Assembly (NCBI RefSeq): GCF_014281055.1
Contig: NZ_JACRSE010000006.1
Location: 206,999 to 270,998, forward strand
From: Fluviispira vulneris
GTDB taxonomy: Bacteria > Bdellovibrionota_B > Oligoflexia > Silvanigrellales > Silvanigrellaceae
Reading direction: 5' to 3'
Length of the DNA stretch: 64,000 bases
Part shown: piece by piece, positions 32,902-42,113 of the stretch
Numbering within the stretch: the stretch's first letter is position 1
Layout: every line of letters begins with the position of its first letter
Translations under genes and position numbers: made by a program
Notes under the pieces: generated by a model
What the model was told of the DNA's origin: nothing
The model's input: the letters and a program-made list of their open reading frames with translations, nothing else
Databases searched by the model: none

Positions 32902-34932
32902 ATGCGTATAGTTGCAAAAACGTTCCTCGCATTTTTACTTTGTTGCCTTGCTTGGGAGTCAATTGCTCCAAAAATAGCTTACGGAGACAATTCGAAAAAT
33001 GCAAGAATAATTGCATCTGTACTTTCATGCAGAGAAGTCAAATTACGAGTGAATGCAATGCTCGATCTCCATTTTTTTTATACTGAGTTTAATGAAGATT
33101 TGTCAAAGAAAACATTTAAAAAAATATTTGATTTAATGGACCCATCGAAAGTATATTTTACAAAATCAGATATAAAATCCTTTTCTCATCTTGAAAACTC
33201 GATAAATAAAAAAATTGAAAATAATAATTGTGATTTTCTTTTCGAAATATATAGTCTTTTTTTGAAAAGAGTCGGTGAACGAATTGAAAAAGCAAGGTTT
33301 TTTTTAGCTAAACCGCTCGACTTCTCCAAACCTGAATATATCCCAAGTGGAAAAATAGATTGGAGTGCAAGTACAAGTGAAGCTGATGAAAGGATGAAAA
33401 AAAGAATTAAAATCCAATATTTATCTTCAGAAAATTTTGAAGATGACGGTGCTAAAATTCGGGAAAGACTTTTAAAGAGTTATTTAAAATTAGAAAAAAA
33501 ATACAAAGATTTCGATGATGATAAAATTTATTCTTTACTTTTAAATAGTATTGCACTTGCAATGGATCCTCATTCAGCACATATGCTACCGGCGGATCAC
33601 GATTCATTTGTAATTCATATCAGCAATAAACTTGAAGGAATTGGTGCACAATTGCAAGAAAAAGATGGATATATTGTTGTGAAATCACTTGTTCAAGGAG
33701 GGGTTGCACAGAAAGATGGAAGACTCAAAGCAAAAGATAGAATCATTGCAATTGATCCAGGCAATGGCACGGGTCTTAAAGATTTAAGTGATCTAGATGT
33801 TGAACAAACTGTTAATTTAGTTCGAGGAAATAAAGGGACCAGCGTTCGTCTGGTTGTTTTAAGAAAAACACAAAAGGGGAATGAAAGATTAAATATTGTA
33901 CTTGTACGAGATGAAATAGATTTAAAAGATGATGAAGTAAAAACAAAAGTTGTTGAAAATGGAAATAAAAAAATAGGTGTGATTAAAATATCTACATTTT
34001 ATACAGATCTTAAATGCAAAGTTAAAATATTTTCTCAATGCCATGGTGTAAGTTACGATGTTGAACAAGGATTAAAAAAACTTCTTGCAAAAGGCGTTGA
34101 CGGAATTCTGATCGATTTGCGCAACAATGGAGGAGGAGATTTTCCAGAAAGTATTCGTCTAACTGGCTTATTTGTACCAAGTGGAACAGCTGTGCAAACA
34201 TTGGACCGCAATCAAGTCATAAAGAAACAACAGATCAGTGAAGCAAGTTGGCTTTATAAGGGACCACTGATTGTCCTCATTAATAAATACAGCGCATCCG
34301 CTTCAGAAATATTTGCAGGGGCTATTCAAGACTTTTCTCGTGGAATTATTGTTGGAAATAAAAGCACCTACGGTAAAGCAAGCGTGCAAGTTGTACAAGA
34401 AATTCCTGGAAGCCAAGGACGAAGAAGCGATGGAGCTCTTAAAGTAACACAGAGCAAATTTTACCGCCCGAGCGGAAAAAGTAACCAAATAATCGGAGTA
34501 CAATCTGATATAATTATTCCTGATATGCTTGATGCATATGAAATTGGTGAAGATCAATTGGATTATGCATTGCCTCTTGATAGCATTCCACCAGCTAAAA
34601 ATTTTAGACCATTACTTAATTTAACCGGATTGATTGGAAAATTAAAAGTATCGAGTCAAGAACGAATTTTAAAAAATACAAAATATCGAGAAATTATTGC
34701 TAAAATTGAAAAATACAACAAAGAAAAAAAACAACCCATGCTGCTTTCAAAAGATTATGCAAAGTCATTAGAAGAAAGGGAAAATCCAAGAGATATGAAA
34801 GAGAAAGAAGGTGACAGTGGCGATGAAATCGTTTTACAAAATGACTTGCTTATGCAAGAAGCATTAAATATCGCAAGTGACTCAATAAAATTAACAGAAA
34901 ATAATTCATTATGGATTGGCATGGGGAATTAA
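32902..34932 (+). CDS. prc: Tail-specific protease (Prc/CtpA, S41)
   Basis: 676 aa from the ATG at 32902 (CAGGAA upstream; an upstream TTG is less likely). Signal or anchor FLAFLLCCLAWESIAPKIAYG. Helical N-terminal domain with DLMDPSKVYFTKSDI, then PDZ domain around 240-330 (GIGAQLQEKDGYIVVKSLVQGGVAQKDGRLKAKDRII). S41 domain with the catalytic Ser in NKYSASASEIFAGAIQD and Lys in STYGKASVQ about 25 residues later, as in E. coli Prc. C-terminal coiled Lys/Glu-rich extension. It degrades or trims periplasmic proteins, for example penicillin-binding-protein tails and peptidoglycan hydrolases. Confidence 0.93.
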   Translation: MRIVAKTFLAFLLCCLAWESIAPKIAYGDNSKNARIIASVLSCREVKLRVNAMLDLHFFYTEFNEDLSKKTFKKIFDLMDPSKVYFTKSDIKSFSHLENSINKKIENNNCDFLFEIYSLFLKRVGERIEKARFFLAKPLDFSKPEYIPSGKIDWSASTSEADERMKKRIKIQYLSSENFEDDGAKIRERLLKSYLKLEKKYKDFDDDKIYSLLLNSIALAMDPHSAHMLPADHDSFVIHISNKLEGIGAQLQEKDGYIVVKSLVQGGVAQKDGRLKAKDRIIAIDPGNGTGLKDLSDLDVEQTVNLVRGNKGTSVRLVVLRKTQKGNERLNIVLVRDEIDLKDDEVKTKVVENGNKKIGVIKISTFYTDLKCKVKIFSQCHGVSYDVEQGLKKLLAKGVDGILIDLRNNGGGDFPESIRLTGLFVPSGTAVQTLDRNQVIKKQQISEASWLYKGPLIVLINKYSASASEIFAGAIQDFSRGIIVGNKSTYGKASVQVVQEIPGSQGRRSDGALKVTQSKFYRPSGKSNQIIGVQSDIIIPDMLDAYEIGEDQLDYALPLDSIPPAKNFRPLLNLTGLIGKLKVSSQERILKNTKYREIIAKIEKYNKEKKQPMLLSKDYAKSLEERENPRDMKEKEGDSGDEIVLQNDLLMQEALNIASDSIKLTENNSLWIGMGN

Positions 34933-35010
34933 CATAAAAAATAAACTCTTTCTGTTTTGACAAAATTATGCTTTGTTTAAAGCGTATGTTTCTACATTTG
35001 GAGTTTATTC

Positions 35011-37116
35011 ATGTCATCTGCACCCTATTTAAGCTGTTACAACCTATCAACGAGTTATGGATCTACCCAATTATTCAACAATCTTTCCTTTACGGTTCAT
35101 CCTGGGGAAAGATGGGGAATTGTGGGGCCCAATGGGGCAGGAAAATCAACTTTATTCCGACTTATAACAGGCACTCAAGATGCAGATACAGGTTCCATCT
35201 CCATTCGCAATGGGATTCGAGTGGCAATTGTCAATCAGAAATATTCCTTTGACATTGAAAAAACTGTCGAAGAAATTCTAAGAGATTCTCTTCCAGAAGA
35301 ATATGATCTCGACCTCCAAATTAAAAAAATTGAAGAAGAAATAGATAAACATTCCCTTCTAGCTGAAGAAAACCCAGACATAACCAGTGACCTCCAATGG
35401 GGTGAAAAACTAAGTGATTTAAATGACAAACTTATAAATATCTCAGGCGTCGGCACGGACAATGTTATATTAAGTGCACTTAAAGCTGGTAAACTCCTCT
35501 CATTACGTGATCGTCGGTTCAAAAATTTATCCGGTGGCCAGCAAAAATGCGTGCAAATCGTTTCTGCTCTCTTAAAAAACCCACAACTTATACTTCTCGA
35601 CGAACCAACGAACCACTTAGATGTACAAACTGTCGATTGGCTAGAAGAGTTTTTACTTGAAGTTGTTGAACAGGGAGTTGGGCTCTTTGGCTTTAAACCA
35701 AAAAATGAATCAACCGAACCCGTTGCTTTTGTGATTATTTCCCATGACCGTGCTCTTCTCGATACCTTAGTAAATAAAATTCTAGAAATTGAGGCTGGGG
35801 AATCTAAACAATATGATGGCAATTATGAAGCTTATAGCCAACTTAAACTTGAAAATGAAATTGTTGAGCAAAAAACCCGCTCGAAAATGGCTAACCTCAT
35901 GCGTCGAGAATTGGCTTGGTTGCGCACAGGCGCTAAAGCCAGAACAACGAAACAGAAATCGCGTATAGATAGAGCACTGGCACTGGATAAAACATTAAAT
36001 GCAAAGAATCAAAAAGCCAATTTACCTAAAAATGCTGAAATGAATTTCGATGCCCTAATGACAGATGAGCAAAGGAATAATGAAGATAATATTATTCCGG
36101 TGGTAAGAAATTTAGGTGAACAAGAACTTGTCCGCTTTAAAAATGTGTCCATAAAACATCCAGCAGCGGCAGATGACAATCACTTTGTTTTTCAAAATTT
36201 AGAATTTGTAATCAAACCTAAAATGCGCATTGCTCTTTTGGGACCAAATGGCTGCGGCAAATCAACCTTAATGAATTTAGTCGTGAACCAAATAAAACCA
36301 GATCTTGGTGAAATCACTTATCATGAGCTTGTGAAAATATCTCACTTCGATCAACAAAGACAAAAACTCGATCCCAATGAAACAGTCCGCTCAACCATTG
36401 CACCGGAAGGTGAATATGTGCATTTTGCTGGTAAATATATGCATATTATGAGCTATTTGGATCGTTTTCTATTTTTTAAATTTGACGCCAATCGAAAAGT
36501 TGGAGAACTCTCTGGTGGAGAACAAGCTCGACTCTTGCTTGCCAAACTTATGCTTGAACAAGGCAATTTATTGATCCTTGACGAACCGACCAATGATCTT
36601 GATATATCGACCCTGCAAGTGCTTGAAAAAAATCTGTGCGATTTCCAAGGTGGTGTTTTATTTACGAGTCATGATCGTTACTTTGTTCAACGGGTTGCCA
36701 CTGGGTTATTTACCTTTTTAGGTGAGAAAAATAAAAATGGCATCCGCACCGGTGAGTGGCTTATGTTACCCGATCTGGATCAAGCGCTTGAGTCCATGGA
36801 AAAATACAAAGAAATAGACCCTAACAAAAAGCCAACTGAGAAAGCACCACTTGAGGTTGAAAATAAAAATGCAAATTCTCAAACAAAAAAAGCAAAACTC
36901 AGTTTTAAGGAACAAAGAGAACTTGATGAAATCGAAAAAAAGATCGAAAATCTTGAAGCAAATATTGAGCAATTAGCACAGAAATTAGAAAATGCATATG
37001 CAAATAATTTACCATATAACGAAACAGCTTTAATTTCGTCTGAAATCCAAACAAAGCAAAGCGATCTTGATTTATGTTACTTAAAATGGGAAGAGTTATC
37101 TACCAAAAACTCCTAA
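35011..37116 (+). CDS. ABC-F family ATPase (Uup-like)
   Basis: 701 aa with two ATP-binding cassettes and no membrane part. Cassette 1: GPNGAGKST, LSGGQQKCVQIVSALLKNP, LLDEPTNHLDVQTVDWLEEFL. Linker of about 70-80 residues with MRRELAWLRTGAKARTTKQKSRIDRALAL. Cassette 2: GPNGCGKST, LSGGEQARLLLAKLML, LILDEPTNDLDISTLQVLE. C-terminal coiled coil from about residue 610 (FKEQRELDEIEKKIENLEANIEQLAQKLENAYA), as in Uup. ABC-F proteins act on stalled or antibiotic-bound ribosomes; Uup also affects transposon excision and replication restart. Start follows GGAG with 8 nt spacing. Convergent and overlapping by 21 bp with the tatD gene. Confidence 0.93.
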   Translation: MSSAPYLSCYNLSTSYGSTQLFNNLSFTVHPGERWGIVGPNGAGKSTLFRLITGTQDADTGSISIRNGIRVAIVNQKYSFDIEKTVEEILRDSLPEEYDLDLQIKKIEEEIDKHSLLAEENPDITSDLQWGEKLSDLNDKLINISGVGTDNVILSALKAGKLLSLRDRRFKNLSGGQQKCVQIVSALLKNPQLILLDEPTNHLDVQTVDWLEEFLLEVVEQGVGLFGFKPKNESTEPVAFVIISHDRALLDTLVNKILEIEAGESKQYDGNYEAYSQLKLENEIVEQKTRSKMANLMRRELAWLRTGAKARTTKQKSRIDRALALDKTLNAKNQKANLPKNAEMNFDALMTDEQRNNEDNIIPVVRNLGEQELVRFKNVSIKHPAAADDNHFVFQNLEFVIKPKMRIALLGPNGCGKSTLMNLVVNQIKPDLGEITYHELVKISHFDQQRQKLDPNETVRSTIAPEGEYVHFAGKYMHIMSYLDRFLFFKFDANRKVGELSGGEQARLLLAKLMLEQGNLLILDEPTNDLDISTLQVLEKNLCDFQGGVLFTSHDRYFVQRVATGLFTFLGEKNKNGIRTGEWLMLPDLDQALESMEKYKEIDPNKKPTEKAPLEVENKNANSQTKKAKLSFKEQRELDEIEKKIENLEANIEQLAQKLENAYANNLPYNETALISSEIQTKQSDLDLCYLKWEELSTKNS

Positions 37117-38109
37117 AAAATTTAGAATATTTTTATTAGAATTTTTTATAAAATAATCCAAATCTGAATTTGCATATATAGCCAAAATTTCTGCAATATT
37201 TTTTAAATATTTTGGTTCATTTTTTTCTAATTTAGGTTGGTCGGGTAATTCTGGAGGCAAATCGGGAGAATCGGTTTCGAGCATAAGAAAATTAGGATCA
37301 CATTGTAAAAAAGCATTACGATTTTTTACAGCTCTTTCCCAGGTAGGAACGCCACCAAATGAACAATATATAGACATTCGAGCTAAAGTTTTCATATCTT
37401 CAGCTGGGCCACTGAAGCAATGAACCATTATTTTTTTTACGCCCTTACTTTTTGCCCATTTAATTTTGTTAAGACAAAGACTCCAACTTCCTCTTAAATG
37501 CATAATAAGCGGCAAATTATATTGAACAGCAGCTTGCACACAAATTTCAAATGCAATATTTTGTAAAAAAATAATATCTTGTTTATTTAAATTCTTACAC
37601 TTTTCGCTTTGCAAAATATCTTTAGAAAGGTCGAAGCCTGTTTCACCAATGGCCCAAATATAATTTATATTTTTATATAAAATTTCTTTGAATTTTTGAA
37701 TATCGCTTTGAATATTTTCATTATGACAGCTACCATCCGCATTGAGCCATTTTTCATGCACTGACATAGGATGTAATCCATGCGCTAAAAAACAGATGAA
37801 TTCATTATTTTTTAATGTATTTAATTGCTGTAAATCTTTTTTTAAAAATATTAAACTTTCAATAGAATTATTATCTTTTAAAGCTAAATGTTCAAGTGTG
37901 TCATTATTCCACACACCGGCGACTATTCCTGATTTAACAGAAGCTTCAAGTGCTAGCTCAATCGATTTTTTAATATCTTTTAGATAGTTTAAATGAAAAT
38001 GCGCATCGATTAAATAAGGATTATTTATTTTGCAGAAATTTTCCCACGTAAAAATACTTCTACCCCCTGAACAGAAATATCTTTGGGCATAGCCAACGTC
38101 ACCTGACAT
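37096..38109 (-). CDS. TatD-family metal-dependent hydrolase
   Basis: Nuclease-like amidohydrolase with LIDAHFHLN (HxH), GETGFDL (Glu), LIMHLRGS, MVHCFSGP and LETDSPDLPP (Asp) in the correct order; usual TatD length is about 260 residues from the HxH. The start is unclear: the nearest in-frame ATG (38109) adds 31 residues unlike TatD and overlaps the upstream fur-like gene by 85 bp, while no ATG, GTG or TTG lies just before the IDAHFH motif. Possibilities include a non-standard start near 38030 or loss of a start codon. Insertions in the middle make it longer than E. coli TatD. Likely follows the Fur-family gene in one transcript. Confidence 0.8.
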   Translation of the reverse strand: MSGDVGYAQRYFCSGGRSIFTWENFCKINNPYLIDAHFHLNYLKDIKKSIELALEASVKSGIVAGVWNNDTLEHLALKDNNSIESLIFLKKDLQQLNTLKNNEFICFLAHGLHPMSVHEKWLNADGSCHNENIQSDIQKFKEILYKNINYIWAIGETGFDLSKDILQSEKCKNLNKQDIIFLQNIAFEICVQAAVQYNLPLIMHLRGSWSLCLNKIKWAKSKGVKKIMVHCFSGPAEDMKTLARMSIYCSFGGVPTWERAVKNRNAFLQCDPNFLMLETDSPDLPPELPDQPKLEKNEPKYLKNIAEILAIYANSDLDYFIKNSNKNILNFLGVFGR

Positions 38110-38465
38110 TCTTCAGGAGAAACATCGAAAAGTTTTCCTGTTGCGCTGTCTAAAAAATGAAAATGTTCTTCAACATTGGTATCATAAACGATTTTTCCGG
38201 TATGTGGTAATTTTAGCTCTTTTAAAAGGCCTGCTTGGACCAATATTTCAAGGGTATTATAAACTGTTGCACGACTGAGCTTTGGGAAGTTGAGGTCAGT
38301 CCAGTTTTTAATGTCTTCTGCAGTCGGGTGATCTGCTTCACATAAAATATATTTACAAATTGCAATCCTCTGGGCAGTTGCTGAAACACCCACATCATTT
38401 AACCGCTTTTCAATTTGCGCGGTCGTCATTGGACTTGATGTTTTTTGGCCTTGTTTTAAAATCAT
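38025..38465 (-). CDS. Fur-family regulator lacking the CxxC zinc site (Irr/PerR-like)
   Basis: 146 aa from the ATG at 38465 (GAAGGGGAA, 7 nt spacing), preferred over the frame extending to 38534. Winged helix TAQRIAICKYILCEADHPTAEDIKNWTDLNFPKLSRATVYNTLEILVQAGLL. In the second domain the sensory segment is EEHFHFLDSATGKLFDV. The cysteine pair that holds structural zinc in Fur and PerR is absent, as in Irr-type proteins. Function may be heme, iron or peroxide sensing. A normal Fur with all Cys sites is encoded 5 kb away, so the two are likely not redundant. The tatD gene overlaps its 3' end. Confidence 0.85.
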   Translation of the reverse strand: MILKQGQKTSSPMTTAQIEKRLNDVGVSATAQRIAICKYILCEADHPTAEDIKNWTDLNFPKLSRATVYNTLEILVQAGLLKELKLPHTGKIVYDTNVEEHFHFLDSATGKLFDVSPEECQVTLAMPKDISVQGVEVFLRGKISAK

Positions 38466-38565
38466 TTTATATTCCCCTTCACAGCCTGAGAGTATAAGAA
38501 CTACAGGTTTCATGCAAGGAATTTTTAGACCCATTCTAAAAGACAGATGATTTTGGATAATCTTT

Positions 38566-39225
38566 TTAACTATTTGGCCTTGAAGTTGGTTTCCTCGTCA
38601 TGGGAAACTTACGTTTGCGTATAGAAACTTCGCCGGCTCTTGGCAAATGCCAATTTTTCCACACAGAGATCATACGCATTGAAAAAATAAGAGGAATAAC
38701 AATGAGATCTGGAATTCCTTCATTCATATAATTGCGCAGGACAAAATATAATATCCCTCCTAATAGAGCAAAACCTCCATAGATTTCATTTTGAAAAACA
38801 TAAGGAACTCGATTGATAATCACATCACGTGTGATACCACCAAAACAAGCCGTGATAACGCCCATAAGAACACATTGATAGTTCGAAAGACCTGTTTGAA
38901 TTCCCACTTTGACCCCAACTACAGTAAAGAAAGCAAGACCAAGAGCATCGAATAAAACAATAATTTTCTCGACATACTTATTTTGTATATTGAAAAAATA
39001 GACTAAAAAAGTGGCACACAAAGCAATAATCCAGTAAGCAGGCGTGTTAAATACAGTGGGGGGGGTTTTGCCAATTAGGACATCCCGCAGACACCCACCA
39101 CCAAACCCTGCAATCACGGTCATGACAAAAATGCCAAAAAGATCCATTCTGCGTGAAGCAGCAATCGATGCACCACTGACACAAAAAGCAAAAGATCCAC
39201 TGTAATCAAGAATTGCCAGCAACAT
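38566..39225 (-). CDS. UPF0126 (YicG/YadS) membrane protein, TRIC-like fold
   Basis: 219 aa with six to seven membrane segments in two homologous halves: GASIAASRRMDLFGIFVMTVIAGFGGGCLRDVLIGKTPPTVF and GVKVGIQTGLSNYQCVLMGVITACFGGITRDVIINRVPYVF. The GGxxRD...P repeats are the hallmark of the family, whose members resemble TRIC cation channels; some are linked to glycine transport. AAAGGA lies about 6 nt before the ATG. A basic C-terminal tail (IRKRKFPMTRKPTSRPNS) faces the cytoplasm. It lies 50 bp after the ClC-type channel gene on the same strand, so an ion-transport operon is possible. Confidence 0.88.
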   Translation of the reverse strand: MLLAILDYSGSFAFCVSGASIAASRRMDLFGIFVMTVIAGFGGGCLRDVLIGKTPPTVFNTPAYWIIALCATFLVYFFNIQNKYVEKIIVLFDALGLAFFTVVGVKVGIQTGLSNYQCVLMGVITACFGGITRDVIINRVPYVFQNEIYGGFALLGGILYFVLRNYMNEGIPDLIVIPLIFSMRMISVWKNWHLPRAGEVSIRKRKFPMTRKPTSRPNS

Positions 39226-39274
39226 AAAAATCCTTTAACCAATGAATAGCACGGTCAATAGAACAATAAAATAA

Positions 39275-40681
39275 TCAATAAACATCATTTGGTTTTTGCT
39301 GTAAATCATTCTCAGTCTTTTTTGCATTCACCTCATCTAAAAAAGAAACTCCTTTTTTCTCAAGCTCTTTTGTCAGTATAGAATGCTGCATTAAAAATAA
39401 AGAAACAATATAAGAAGAAACGCAACCTGTGAGCACGGGTACGGCTGCCCAAAACTGATGGGTTGATTCCAAAGTGATAAACACAGAAGCAAGAAAAGCC
39501 CGGGTCACTCCGCAAAAAAGCGCTGCCATACCGACCAATGCAACCGTTTTTATGTCAAGATTAATTAAAGGAAAAAAATAAATTAAAATACCATATAAAG
39601 TAACACCTAATGCACTCCCCATCATAAATAATGGTGCTAAGGTACCAGCTGTTGTTCTACTACTCACTGCAATGAGCCAAGCTAAAAATTTTAAAATAAA
39701 TAATAAAACAATAGAATTAGCAAGAATATGTCCGTTTAATATCTGTGTAATGGTTGAATAACCCGCTCCCAGTATTTTTGGTTCTAATAATCCAATAGCA
39801 CCCACACCTATGCCACCGATTGCAGGCCACCACATCCAGTGTAAAGGAATTTTTGTATAATCATTTTCTAAATAATGCACACAATGAGTGATTCCAACTG
39901 CAATAATACCCGAAATAATACCGATAATAAAAAAACAAAATATTTCACTCGAAGCTGAAGGCAATGATACAGAAGACATTGGAAAAACGAGATCATCTCC
40001 AATGAATTTCATTCTTATAAATTCAGCCGCTATGACAGAAAGTGCTGCTGGTATTAGGGATCTTGCTTTAAATTCATATAACATTAATTCGACTGCTAAG
40101 AAAATGCCTCCTAATGGACTGCCAAATGCTGACGAAACAGCTCCTGCAACCCCCGCACTCAATAAAATTTTTCTTTCATAGGATGACGTTTTAATAAATT
40201 GACCAATTGTAGAACCAAGAATACCACCAGTTGCTATTATTGGACCTTCATCCCCAAAAGGACCACCAGAACCAACTGATACTGCTGCAGCAGTTGGTTT
40301 TAAAATCAATAATCTTTTAGAAATAATACTGTCATTCAGTAATATTTTTTCCATAGTTTCTGGAATACCATGACCATAAACTGCTGGGTTGATAAATCTT
40401 GCAATCAATCCAATAATAAGACCACCTATAATTGGCATAAAAAAAGCCCAGTAGCCTAAATGATGTTGTGCAGGTGATGCTTCTGTTAAAGAAAATTTTC
40501 CAAAATAAAATAAATTTGTCACAATATTTATGACAAGTTTTAAAGCTTCAGCAAGAAATCCAATAAAAATTCCGATTATTAGGCTCAAAAAGCAGAGAAA
40601 AAAATCACGTTTTTGAAAAAATGCTGACTTATGTACAAAATACTTTCCTCTGAAATAACGCATTTTTTCAATGTAAGTCAT
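39275..40681 (-). CDS. ClC-type chloride channel/transporter
   Basis: 468 aa from the ATG at 40681 (AGGA 8 nt upstream; an upstream TTG is unlikely). About a dozen helices in the ClC pattern. Selectivity and gate motifs: VGSGGPFGDEGPI (GSGxP-like plus GxEGP with the gating Glu), SSRTTAGTLAPLFMMGSALG (GxFxP-like, here GTLAP) and VALVGMAALFCGVTRAFLASVFITLE. Exchanges or conducts chloride. E. coli-type antiporters help acid resistance. No cytoplasmic CBS domain is present. Same strand as and upstream of the UPF0126 gene. Confidence 0.92.
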   Translation of the reverse strand: MTYIEKMRYFRGKYFVHKSAFFQKRDFFLCFLSLIIGIFIGFLAEALKLVINIVTNLFYFGKFSLTEASPAQHHLGYWAFFMPIIGGLIIGLIARFINPAVYGHGIPETMEKILLNDSIISKRLLILKPTAAAVSVGSGGPFGDEGPIIATGGILGSTIGQFIKTSSYERKILLSAGVAGAVSSAFGSPLGGIFLAVELMLYEFKARSLIPAALSVIAAEFIRMKFIGDDLVFPMSSVSLPSASSEIFCFFIIGIISGIIAVGITHCVHYLENDYTKIPLHWMWWPAIGGIGVGAIGLLEPKILGAGYSTITQILNGHILANSIVLLFILKFLAWLIAVSSRTTAGTLAPLFMMGSALGVTLYGILIYFFPLINLDIKTVALVGMAALFCGVTRAFLASVFITLESTHQFWAAVPVLTGCVSSYIVSLFLMQHSILTKELEKKGVSFLDEVNAKKTENDLQQKPNDVY

Positions 40682-40817
40682 ATAAGAAATCCTACTCAAC
40701 AGCAAGAGGTTCTATTCATCAAAATCACCTACTCCTTTGGCAAAAAAAAAAGCAAACAACTTTGATTGCAAATTAATATTACACGAATTAGATTCAATTC
40801 TGTAGTATTGGAACAAT

Positions 40818-42098
40818 ATGGAATGGAATATGAATAAATTTATAGAAAACTTTGTTCTCCCCACAGAATGGATGAATTCAAGTCCACAAAAAATCGAATC
40901 TATTTCTTTTGGTGGAATAAAACTTCCTCAAAATACAATTTATCTTGATTTTGCCTCAAGCACACCGCTTGACAAAAGAATTTTAGAAAAAATGACACCT
41001 TGGATGCTTGGTTATTTTGCAAATTCCGCTAATAGATTGCATCCAATGGGAGAATTAACTGAACATGCTTTAGGTTGGGCTCGCACAACGTTAGCAAAAG
41101 TTTTTTCTGTTTCATTTGATGAAGTTATTTTTACCGGAAGCGCAACAGAAAGTAACAACTTATTTATAAGAGGGCTTGTCGAGAACCCCCATAGAAAGAG
41201 AAATAAAATTGTTTATTGTGCAACTGAGCATTCTAGTATTATTGTAACAGCAAATACTTTAAAAGCTCTTTCTAATAACATTCAAATTGCTGAATTACCT
41301 GTCGATGAATATGGACAAATAATTATTGAAATTGCTGAACGCATTATCGATGAAAATACATTATGTGTCTGTGTTATGGATGTAAATAACGAAACAGGTG
41401 TCAGACAGTTACAACTTGATAAAATCAGAAAAATTTCTTCAGATTGCGGAGCACTTCTCCATGTGGATGCCTCTCAAGGATTTGCCCGCAGTCAATTGAT
41501 TGCTGAAGGTGTCGATTACGACTCCTTAACAATATCATCGGCAAAAATATATGGGCCAAAAGGAGCTGCAGCCCTTATTTTAAAAAGAAGAAAACCTAAA
41601 ATAAAATTACAAGCGCAATTAACTGGAGGAGGCCATGAATTTGATCTGCGTTCAAGCACGCCAAATATTGCTGCAATCATGGGCTTTACGTATGCGTGTC
41701 TTTATCAACAACAAGAAACTAGAGAACGAATCAAGTATTACGAGTTTCTAGAAAATGCTTTTTGCGATGAATTAAATAAACACATACAAGTTAATTTTTA
41801 TGCAAACAAAATGCAAAAGATTGCCGGGATATTGACAATCTCTTTTCAGGGCGTAAATGCTATGAAACTTTTAGAAGAAACAAAAACTGTCTGCGCCAGT
41901 GTCGGCAGTGCATGTAAAACCCTCCAAGCAACTGCGAGTCATGTACTTGTGGCTATGGGTGTAGAGCTTGAAAATACTTTAGCGAGTTTTCGAGTGAGTT
42001 TTGGTTTAACAAACTCTGAACAAGAGGTAAGAGAAGCGGCAAAATTACTTGCACAAACAGCTCATCAATTAAGAGAAAAATCTGCAACTCTTTTATAA
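40818..42098 (+). CDS. Cysteine desulfurase-like PLP enzyme (NifS/IscS family)
   Basis: 426 aa aminotransferase class V protein. YLDFASSTPLDKRILEKM opening, TGSATESNNLFIRGL, CATEHSSIIVT, VMDVNNETGVRQL, VDASQGFARSQL and the PLP lysine in TISSAKIYGPKGAAALI (the common SSHK is SSAK). The catalytic cysteine loop CASVGSACKTL is present, so sulfur release from cysteine is plausible. An N-terminal extension of about 40 residues precedes the core. Not next to iscU or other Fe-S genes, so it may serve tRNA thiolation or another sulfur trafficking task. The GlpD-like gene follows 15 bp later and probably shares the transcript. Confidence 0.85.
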   Translation: MEWNMNKFIENFVLPTEWMNSSPQKIESISFGGIKLPQNTIYLDFASSTPLDKRILEKMTPWMLGYFANSANRLHPMGELTEHALGWARTTLAKVFSVSFDEVIFTGSATESNNLFIRGLVENPHRKRNKIVYCATEHSSIIVTANTLKALSNNIQIAELPVDEYGQIIIEIAERIIDENTLCVCVMDVNNETGVRQLQLDKIRKISSDCGALLHVDASQGFARSQLIAEGVDYDSLTISSAKIYGPKGAAALILKRRKPKIKLQAQLTGGGHEFDLRSSTPNIAAIMGFTYACLYQQQETRERIKYYEFLENAFCDELNKHIQVNFYANKMQKIAGILTISFQGVNAMKLLEETKTVCASVGSACKTLQATASHVLVAMGVELENTLASFRVSFGLTNSEQEVREAAKLLAQTAHQLREKSATLL

Positions 42099-42113
42099 GG
42101 ATTATGAAGTGCT

